DNA of 64,000 nucleotides from Lepas anatifera (taxonomy: Eukaryota; Arthropoda; Thecostraca; Lepadidae), in NCBI GenBank assembly GCA_034440635.1, contig JAOTON010001142.1, positions 350,501 through 414,500 of the forward strand, in the 5' to 3' direction. Under the pieces are notes generated by a model that searched no databases, was not told the origin of the DNA, and saw only the letters and a list, made by a program, of their open reading frames with translations. This document shows, piece by piece, positions 1-9,600 of this stretch. The position numbers and the translations under genes were made by a program. Numbering within the stretch: position 1 is the stretch's first letter; the number at the start of each line of letters is the position of its first letter.

Positions 1-239
1 TTTCATAAATTCTGCCACCTGCACAATGAAAATTTCGTAAAGACAATGCAGTATGATTGCAAGCAACCGATTACAAAAGCAATCGCTTTGTTTGCGGTGT
101 TAAACATAAGGCTGTACCACCACAGTGGTCAAAAATCGTCCGCGTGTCTACCTTAGGTGCTAAAAATTTAGAATTTAGAGCAAGAACGCATTTTTTATTG
201 ATATATATTTTATGAAGCAGAATTTTTGAGGTGTCTAAA

Positions 240-790
240 AGAGCAATTTCAACTGCGAAAAGGTCAAGCTAGGTCAAAAAAGCAAAGGTCAAGATAGCTA
301 AAAAAGAAAAGGTCAAAAGAATTATAAGTCAAAATCTTTAAAATTTTGAAATTTTCTCTTGTGAAAATAATTTATAATTCAAGAAGAGTTTAATGATATA
401 CAAAACTTTTTAATCAGGCAATGCGTTTTGGATTTATGAAGCATCGAAGATGAGTCTACAAGGTGACCTCCCGAAAATGCCTCGGGCTATATCTCGGTCA
501 CCGATGGTCGAAGGGGGCTAAGATTCTCATAGGCGTGTTCCTGGCCCAACCTGGAGACAAAGTTTCAGATTTTTTCTAGAATGTGCAAGTCTTGGTCGAT
601 CTGTCCTGGAATCCCCCATTGACTTGACGCAATATTTGTTGTACACTACCCACCTAATAGGAAGCCAGGGGTGCCCTTCCATCCCCGCGTGGCCATCGAA
701 TGATTTTATCCACATGACCAGAACATTTTTTGGGATCATCAATCACCCCCTTCCCACTTTTTGACCAACAATTTCCTGGTCTCAGTCAAA
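240..790. repeat. AGGTCA-rich repeat remnant
   Basis: This AT-rich stretch carries repeated AGGTCA/GGTCAA half-sites between about 260 and 320 and again around 460-520. That resembles the interior of the TTAA-bounded elements found later in the window. No terminal inverted repeats are visible, so it is at best an eroded internal fragment. No coding potential is convincing. Confidence 0.35.
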
Positions 791-2700
791 ATAGGAGTAA
801 ACCGTAAATTTGTATAACCAGCCGCAACGGAAGGCAACGAGGTACCCAAATTCGAAAAGTTTTTGTACTAACTTGGAAAGTCTGCTGTCAGCATCAGGCT
901 GAATTTTGGCTGGCCACCTCACTTTTTTGCCGGTGGTGACGCTTATTTATGCTACCACCACAATAATAAATAAAAAGGCTAAGCACTTGATACCGCCACA
1001 CCAGCAACCAGTCTTACGCACTTTGACTACACCGTGTCCCGTCTAATCCACGAACGAGCTCTTAGCGCTGACAACTGACTGAGTGTGAAATGAGAGCATC
1101 ATGCAATGTCACAGTACTGGCTGGGATGTGGGCTTCCGGTCGGATAGAACAGGATGTTTAATTGGTTGTAGGCCAGCGTTCTTCTCCAGGGTTATGATTA
1201 GTTGATGCTGAGGCTGCTTTGCCGGGATGTCCTGTAACTACGCACTTTGTTTCGTCTTCGCACGATGGAGCAGATAGACACGGTGGAAATTTTTTAACAC
1301 AATTTTTGTGGATTGTCAATTTGGGACCAGAAATAGAACAAAGTAAGAATTATCGGGTGGTGTTCTGTCTTATTTTTGTTAGGCGAGTCTGCATTTGGTC
1401 AATTTTAAGTCATATGACTATTTCACTGGGGGCCAATTTCCGGGCACTGGGGGGGGCATTTCGGCCAACTGGGGGGCAAATGGCCCCCAGTTAACACGTT
1501 AAAGAATTGCCTGTACCGCAGTGCTGCAACTAACTTGTATTCTTTGGCGCTGGTTTTGCGTCGGCGAGAGGATCGCCGGCGGCTGTGACGTCTCTCGCTC
1601 AGGCCAGGGTCATGGTCAGGGTCGTACTGGCTGGTGGTGGAGCTGGAATCGCCGTCAGCTGTCGCGTGTCAGCACAACTCGCTGAATCCAGGGCTGCAAC
1701 GCCTCTAAAACCGTGCGGCACCCCGTTCTGTGACCGGCGCCTGGTCTCTAGAGTATTACACGTCAAGGAATAATTGGATTTAATCCAGGCCACCCGCAAA
1801 GTGCCCCAGCCAATCGCAGACAACCCGTTAAAAACCAGAGCCTTTGACACAAATGCTCCCCGGATCTGAAGCTCAGATCTAATCCAGATCACGAGTTGGT
1901 GTTTGGATTTTGGTTTGAATATTTTGTCCGTGATGCGCTCTACCAAGGCTATTACGTTTGATTCCGTTATCAGCTTCACCTGACCGTGTCTTCAATAAAA
2001 TGCAACAAATAAACATCGAAATTCAAACTTTGAGTCTGAATTCCGATTCAAACTTCGGATCTGGATGAGATTCTGATCGAGATCTCTGGTTTTAAATGAA
2101 TTGCCCCTTTTGGTAAGAGGGCTTTGAGGGGTGACCTGATTGCATCGCATTTTTCTTGGCTGCGACGCACTGTAGAAACCAAGTGTCCGATTGTGAACTG
2201 TACACGATACAGTTACCAGGTGGTGCACTATACACAGTTCTTACAGTTACCAGTTAGCAGATTATACACTGTATACTGAGCTACCAGTGCTGTCCTTTCA
2301 CTGGGTGGATTCCAGACCGGCATTGTTTGCTTAGAATAACTTAAGTATGAAGCATTGTATTTTTCTCAGATTTTCATGGAGGATCAAAGAAGAAAAATGA
2401 TACTGCAAGGGTTTAAAGGGGTACATTTAGATAGTGGAACAGGTAGCTTCCTTTTTACCAACCCCTTTTCTTTCCCCCTGCTCAATAAATCTAGTTAGGA
2501 AGCCATACTGGCATTCAGTAAGGGACCCAATAGTTATTGCAATACGAAGAACAGATATTCAGTAATTCAGTCTCGAAAGGTAATCATCCCCAGGACAGGA
2601 AAACCCGAAGGGCAGGGGGTGATTGCAGGAACTGAGAAATTTAATTAATTCCAGGTATGAGCATGTAAATTATTTTATTTGAAGTGTAACCTTTAAAAAG
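791..2700. other. No gene recognised
   Basis: This stretch has only short, unsupported reading frames on both strands. A G/C-run patch at 1428-1496, ending in a CCCCCAGTTAACACG-like string, resembles the terminus of the TTAA-bounded elements and may be a solo end. I see nothing else I can assign. Confidence 0.4.
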
Positions 2701-2852
2701 CTAGATACTTAATTTCTATAGCAGTTTTATGGGACTGCTTTGTTTAACACATGCATTGTTTTCCAAACAGAACCAACAGACATACTTTATAATAGCTATA
2801 TAGTTAAGCGCCGAGATGAGATTGCCCGATGGTGGCTTTCGCTCTGGCTTAC

Positions 2853-4424
2853 CTGGCGCTGCACCAGCCTGGGGATAGCGCACCGTTTCCGTGGACTCGT
2901 CCTGCTTCAGCTCGGAGCCGGAGGCGGGGAGGGGACTGGCCGGAAGGCTGGCTAGCCTGTGCTTGGTGGCGTCGATGCTCTGGCGGTACTCGTCCGCCGG
3001 GGCGAACCACTCCTCCGGAATCCTCCTGTGCTCAGGTCCTGCTGTTTTTCCACTATCGGGATCAGGCACGACATCTGATGGCCTTGTCACCAGGTGAGGG
3101 GTGACACGTCCACGTTTGGACGTTCCAGTATTTGCAGCTTTTCCAGACGTTTTCCTAGAGCCCCTCTGTCCTCAGACTTATCGTTACTCCCTTTCCATTT
3201 CTCTTCGAAATGCCTATTGGGTTCTTTGCCTAAGCCTAGCTCAAACAGACCGGTGATGTTTCCATGTGAGTCGACGCTCAAGCCCCCTTTTCCCTTATCC
3301 TTACTATTTTTCTTGCTCTGTTTTCTCGTTCCTCCGTCATAATGACGGTCCTCTCCGTCTTTGGCTAGTGATTTTTTCTTTGTTGAGGCAGGATCCCCTG
3401 CAGTGGCGACCGTATCTGACTGCAAGCTCTTACTTTCAGACGAACCGGAGGGGCCATTTCCGGTCTCAGCAGGTCTCCCTGAGTTGCCTCCGATTTTTTC
3501 CTTGCTTTGAAAGCCTTCTGGCGTCTGTCCTTTCTGCCCAGCGCTGTTGGTAGGGGACCCAGCACTTGAATTCGAACCAGACTTCGGACGTTTCGACTGA
3601 GCTGCACCTTGCCCTGTAATCTTCTGAATCCTTGCCATTGTTTCGTCGTCTATATGGAACGACTCATCCAGGTAGCTTCTCTTCCTGGCGTCGGTTTCGG
3701 CGACGGAGATGTTGATCAGCCGCTCCTCCTCGCCAACCTGATCCTCTTCAGCCGCGATGGTCCGCCTCCGACCATCACGGAACCTGGTGCGCGAGGTCCC
3801 AGCCGAGCTGGAGCGCCGTCGAGAAGTTTCATTCGGTGGTTGATTCTCTTGTATCCCGATGACCTCCATGGGGACGGCAAACGTGCTGGCAGTGGCCCAG
3901 GCCAGAGTCGATTCGCGCAGTCCTGTGGACAGGGTATTCGATTTGGAGCGTTCAACGGATCCAGATCCAGGCCGAAGCGACTTCCGACGGCCAGATGCTG
4001 TGGCAGTTGGGGAACTATTTGCATTTTCAGCGGTAGTTTTAGTATGTGATAGCTTTTTGGACGCTTTCGAAGATTCGTGGCGGCTCTTTGAGACAGTTGC
4101 AGGCGTATTTTCTGACGCATTTTTGCTTTTGGTCTCTTTGGTGGTTGGTGTAACCGTCGATTTCCGTCTGACTGGGCCCGATGATGACTGCTTGGCACCT
4201 GGAATCGTGGTGCTGGACGCCTTTCTCTCATTTGGCTGATTTTTGTCGTGTTCACTTTTGATAGCAGCAGCTTTTTCTAAGCTCTTTTTTATTTTTGCAT
4301 TAGGATCACTTTTGGTTCGTTTTGGTGTGGCGGTTTTTTTAGGAGATTTTTTGCCTTCGCTGATATTTACCTCCTGTATTTCTGTTGCTGATATGTGTAC
4401 TTTCGAAGGTCTTCCACCACTCAT
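2853..4424 (-). CDS. Basic, disordered Ser/Lys/Thr-rich protein (unrecognised), 3' end beyond last exon seen
   Basis: The main exon (about 3091-4424) opens with an ATG at 4424 and is open for 445 codons. The protein is rich in Lys, Ser, Thr, Arg and Pro, with many short basic patches (KSPKKTATPKRTK near the start) and an acidic stretch near residues 225-240. It has no predicted membrane segment or folded domain that I recognise, and this composition is typical of nuclear or chromatin-associated disordered proteins. The frame stops at 3087, but a second frame (2853-3025) looks coding and ends in a strong donor (CAG|GTAAG at 2853/2852). A 65-nt intron at 3026-3090 (donor TG|GTGACA, acceptor CACAG|G) joins the two in phase 2. 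The alternative is a one-base indel. At least one further exon is expected below 2853. The family is unknown, and no function is proposed beyond likely nuclear location. Confidence 0.6.
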
Positions 4425-5299
4425 GATGAATGCTTGAAGGTTTTATGCGCTATGCCCTACACACTGGCATGGCTTTTTCGGTTCAACAAGATCGCTTTAT
4501 GCTACATTGTGTTTGGTACAGCTTACGTTAGAAAAAAAATATTCTTGGGAATTAACAGCAACATGTTTTTTACTACACTTCCAGTCCATATCCACTGTAA
4601 ACTTTGCATTTTTATGTCATATTGTTGGACATATGTCTAAATGTGACTGACCCACAGGCGACGAGCCACATTTGTCTTTTCCCTCACTTTTTAAACCTCA
4701 CCGTCTTGAACTAAACTCTAAAACCCCGTTGCCTCGTGCGTCTCAAACCAGGTACTTCTGATAATAATTCAGAGTATAATTTGCTTGTTTGACTCTGCCT
4801 GGGTCTAAGGGCAAGAATATGAGTCCGATGTTTGTAGTTTGTATTTTCGTGTAATTCTATACAATTTTCAGAACAAATAATGACGGTTGGAACAATTTCA
4901 TGAAACGCAATTTTATAAACAGGATGCATGTTACGCACGTTTTTTTGGTATTCCACACTGAGCTCAAATATTAATGAGTTCTTACAAGTATTCATTGGCT
5001 TAAGATAATACATATTTTGATGGTCACTGCTTCGACATAAAAGTGAATGAGACAGCAGTGAGTTACACTGAGCTGTCCTCCCCCAAATTACACCTGGGAA
5101 TAGTGCACGACTATGTGCGCCATACGGATCAGTAAACGCTAAACGCAGAATATCACTCCGGTTCCGGCCATAAAACCACCGCATCATTCGAATTATCCTG
5201 AATGTATTCTGCTCAGAACCAAGTAACACAGCAGCATGTCACATACAATTGAGAAATTCATGAAACTTGGTCACGGTCTCCACTGATGCATATATTATT

Positions 5300-5302
<3 letters not shown>
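4425..5302. other. Upstream region of the 4424 gene, nothing else seen
   Basis: AT-rich sequence 5' of the basic-protein gene; its promoter and 5' UTR presumably lie here. A 172-codon open frame on the minus strand (4711-5229) has no recognisable domain and ordinary non-coding composition, so I do not call it. Confidence 0.3.

Positions 5303-5351
<49 letters not shown>
5303..5351. repeat. (TA)n microsatellite
   Basis: About 24 uninterrupted AT dinucleotides. Self-complementary and probably length-polymorphic. Confidence 0.95.
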
Positions 5352-5354
<3 letters not shown>

Positions 5355-6260
5355 CACGGATGTAACATATGCATTTAAAATATTTTTCGGACATCTTACA
5401 ATGCTGTTAGCTCTCAGTCTCCAGAACCTTTTTATTCCGCAAAAAGAAACATTCTGGCCTTTTTAAATTACCCAGCAATAGGAAAAAGATACAGTTTCAT
5501 GGGTTTTGCATAGGGAATGGTAAACACGATTGGACATAGGTAGTCTAGCAATGAAGCGACTCAGATCATATTTCGATTGAGGATCCATTTCATCGCTTAG
5601 TACTCCTTGTACCACCTATACACGCATTATACGTAAAGCAACCACCAATACAACAATTCATAAAAATGTACTTCCTTACGATCCAGTGATCAAGCACACA
5701 CAGTAGACCTGCCTTTCTCAATATCACATCTGCAATGTACAAACAAGTTTAGATGATAACCACCAGCTTTGGCTTCTAACGCATCGATCCCTATGCAGAA
5801 CAAAGTAAACCCAGACACGTTTTAGATCATTCGCAAGTAACCAGTCACAAAACACTGGAGACAAAATTATCACACGGAAACCTATATCGGTGGCAATATT
5901 TAGCTCACTGACTCAATGCAAAGGCATGCCACGCTCCAGTCTAGTCCACGGGTACTGGTAGCTGAGCCCCGTTTTCCTTGCCCTCTCTACCCCCCCCAGT
6001 CCTGAATCAGCCAGTGGTGATCGTAAATGAAGAGCAATCCCTACAAATATTCGCGGTGATATGTGGCGCCTTCATTCAGAAAACGACGACGTTGCAGGTA
6101 TTGTGCCTGTTGCGAGCTTTATGAAACCACTTTGCATAAAACCACAAAAAGCTTGGGATTTTTTTCGGTGAAAGCTTGGATGGTAAATCTGACTCTCCCT
6201 CTGACTGCCGTGTGTTAGATTCCGCCGCGGCTGCGCTGCGGCCAGATGGTGAGAGGCGTA
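5352..6260. other. No gene recognised; 3' flank of the ZP-N gene
   Basis: AT-rich, low-coding sequence downstream of the minus-strand membrane-protein gene; its 3' UTR is expected here. At 6059-6080 there is a string (ATGTGGCGCCTTCAT) matching the terminus of the TTAAAGGGAATGTGGC MITE family, so a small remnant of that element is present. Confidence 0.35.
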
Positions 6261-6607
6261 TCAACAGGTGACACTGGCGTACCCAGCGTCTACCACCAGG
6301 TCCCCATCTCCACTCTGCTGCTGCTCAGGCAGCGGGGCCAGGTCTCCGACTCCGCTGTCGAAGGGACTGGCCGCCGAGGCCGGTGCGTCATCACCAGCGG
6401 CGGCGGCGGCGCGCTGTCGGCGCCTCAGAGCAGCCCGCCGGGAGAAGAGGCCGCCGATGGAGACGCCGAACACGGTGACGGTAACCACAGCCAGCATCAG
6501 CAGCAGCTGGGACCAGCCGCCCCCTGTCGGCAGCGACGGCGCGGTCAGAGCCGTCGGGATGTACCAGCGCACGCAGGACTCACGGCCACCGCGAGGGACT
6601 ACGGTAG
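6261..6607 (-). CDS. Exon 6: membrane helix and cytoplasmic tail
   Basis: This encodes a Pro/Gly-rich juxtamembrane piece, a hydrophobic run of about 23 residues (QLLLMLAVVTVTVFGVSIGG) and a basic stop-transfer RRAALRRRQR. An Ala/Asp/Ser-rich tail ends at a TGA at 6261. The acceptor (AAGTAG|CT or CAAG|TA) has a weak pyrimidine tract, so the exact start is uncertain by a few bases. Confidence 0.65.
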
Positions 6608-9600
6608 CTACTTGGTATCGGGCAGCAAAGCATGTCTTCATTCTCCTGAAGTTTGAGCGAGGGAGAAATGTGTATGCATGCACTAAGTCCTGTCTAGGTG
6701 CCATTATTTACAAGCTCAGTTTTTAATCACAGATTCTATCAAACACCCAGATCAATGAGTGGATGGCTAACGCGTGAACCCACTCGCTGAGCGAAATTTT
6801 ACTACAACCTCGCTGAGTGCACAGTCATGCGCAAAAGTAAGTTGATTTCAATACATGACTATCCAATTTCCCAACGTTTTTTTTAAAGTTGATTCTCTCT
6901 CACCTGACTGCTCCTTCCGGTTGTGCGCGGAGACGAGTCTGGCTGCAGATGCCCCGCCGCGACTCGGAACCATGTCCCGACCGCCGTTGACCTTCCTCTG
7001 CGGCCGCCCGTCACCAACAGCGCCATCTATACTAGAGCTGGTGACTATGTCAACAGCGTCACCTATGCTCGCAGTGGTCACATCGGTAGCTGACTTAATA
7101 CCGCCGTCTACATAAGCGACGTGACTGGAGTTGGCGCCACCGCCAGTTTTAAGGTCGTCCGCTGCAAGCTGACGACCCTCGCGGGAGTTCAGCTCCAGGA
7201 GCGGGTTCCGCTGAGTGTCGATGGCCGCATCTTCTTCAGTGAGGGTCACCTCCTGGACCTGAGAGCTGACCGCCCCCAGGACAGGGGCGAACGGAAGGTT
7301 GACTCTGCCGGTCAGAGAAGCCGGAGGTTATTCGATTTCAGCTGCGAATGTCACCATGGACAGACTGAGAGCAACAGATGGTACTTTCAAGGTGTTGCAG
7401 CGTGTTAGCTATACAAGTTTGAGCATACCTCGACTTTTCACACCGTGCTGCCGGGGGATGGCTGGCTCAGTGGATAGTGTCAAGGTGTCCGGAGCCATTG
7501 GTCCTGGCTTCGAGTCCCAGCAGGGCCACTGAATAAGTCGATCTAATCTCGCCAATCCCTTCCAACAGGGTGAGAGTTGGCGACGCCATATAACGTAGCC
7601 AGATGGTGCGTCGTTAAATCCTAACAGTTATTATTATACCACGCTACCGCAGTGTGAACAGTCGTGCAGCAATGTTTCTCCTCTCTACCCTTCCCCGGCC
7701 TTGTAAGCCCCGGAGAAGCGACAGGAAATCTAGCGAGATGTGCGGGAGAAAGTGCCTATTGAATCATTCATACTCTGAACTATTTAGAGTTAATCATTTC
7801 CGACCACAAGCGTTCCTTCAATTTGGGTTGTCGCACAGACAGTATGGGTATGTTCCTCTCTATTTCCACGTGGTGGAGCGGCTGGTGAGTCAGTATGATT
7901 GTTACTTATACTCTTTGTGAATGCGTTACAGGCTGCGGCAGAAGCAACATCCAGTTGGCACTGACCGACTGCGGCTTGTGGGACGCTCATTGTTGCAGAG
8001 GGATTGGTCAACGAAAACGGGCAGGTAGGTGGAGTGGATCTTACCAGCCCAGCGCTGAGGGTGAAGGAGTGGATCAGCTCGTGGTGCGATGGAGCATGAT
8101 GGAATGGGAGTGAAGTGGAGGTCTCACTCACCCAGCGCTGACGGTGAAGGAGTGGATCGGCTCATGGTGCGATGGAGCATGATGGAATGGGAGTGGAGTG
8201 GAGGTCTCACTCACCCAGCGCTGACGGTGAAGGAGTGGATCGGCTCATGGTGCGATAGAGCATGATGGAGTGGGAGTGGAGTGGAGGTCTCACTCACCCA
8301 GTGCTGACGGTGAAGGAGTGGATCGGCTCGTGGTGCGATGGAGCATGATGGAGTGGGAGTGGAGTGGAGGTCTCACTCACCCAGCGCTGACGGTGAAGGA
8401 GTGGATCGGCTCGTGGTGCGATGGAGCATGATGGAGTGGGAGTGGAGTGGAGGTCTCACTTACCCGGCGCTGACGGTGAAGGAGTGGATGGGCTCGTGGT
8501 GCGATGGAGCATGATGGAGTGGGAGTGGAGTGGAGGTTTCACTTACCCGGCGCTGACGGTGAAGGAGTGGATCGGCTCGTAGCTGCAGATCACCAGGAAC
8601 CGGCGCGTGCTATGCGTCTGGATGGCGTCCTGTTCCTGCACCATCACAAACGTGCGAACCTGCCGCCGGCGCCGGAGTCAGTCGGCGGGGAACACGCTGC
8701 AGACGAAACGTCACGCCAGGGAAAACTGTACTGCGCGGGTGACGTCTGGTCTGGAGGTGGCTGGGTGATTGGGAAGAGAGAGGGTTGTAAAAGACCCAAT
8801 TACACTTGTAAATGGCACAACCAACGAAAGCACTATCTCGTCTCGTCCGACCCGGAAATTTATACCTAAGTCTGCGTTGACGCAACGGGAGAAAAGGAAA
8901 ACAAATTTCTTAGCCGATGGCCAGAATTTCTGTGTGGTCGTTATCCCCGTTCACAAACCAGATAGACGGGTCGTCTCCAGCAACCGCTTTACTTTCAATA
9001 TGCACCACTGTATCAAATAGATCTAATTTACCAGTTCCGGGTGGGTGATTTCAGGCAAAACTTTTGCGTTAGAACGTTCTAGCAATGGAGGTATGACAAC
9101 TTTGCTGATGTGATCATTATCTTATCAACCGTTTGGGATAAGTAAAACGTAGAGACAGTTGACGGCACTCCAGTTTTGTATTGTCTAGTAAACCTATAGT
9201 GTTGGTCACAAGGATCAGTATACAAACTCCGTCTAACCTCTTCATCCATCCTCAGTTGAATGGATATTTTCACTTTTCTGGTAGCTAATTAAACTCCGCC
9301 AGTGGTTTGAGATACACGAGAAAGACACGTTTGAGCCGCCCATGCCCAGCCCACCTCGTGCTCTCTCTTCTCGACGTTGCAGTCGCGGTGGTCGATGCGC
9401 AGTACGTAGACGTCTCTGGAGCTGGTGGGGTCGCCCTGGACGCTACAACCGGGCCGGGGGTCGTCCTCCACGGAGAGCAGGCCACCGAAGTTGGGCCCGG
9501 TGTGGACTGTCAGCTCGCTGGCACCCGCTAAACACCGCGTGCTGGCGCCGACTGTGGTTAAAAGGAAGCTCAGTCCAGCACGGACGAAACTAGTCAGGTA

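Noticed and set aside
1599..1979. 126-codon minus-strand frame
   Set aside because: No recognised motif and no splice or codon evidence.
4711..5229. 172-codon minus-strand frame
   Set aside because: No domain, no signal peptide, ordinary AT-rich composition; likely chance.
7121..7408. Plus-strand frame containing LAGVQLQERVPLSVDG
   Set aside because: It looks briefly like a ZP-C strand, but it is antisense to exon 5 of the minus-strand gene and in the wrong orientation.
8048..8580. Possible CRISPR-like array
   Set aside because: The 83-bp units are contiguous without unique spacers, the DNA is eukaryotic, and the unit derives from a neighbouring exon.
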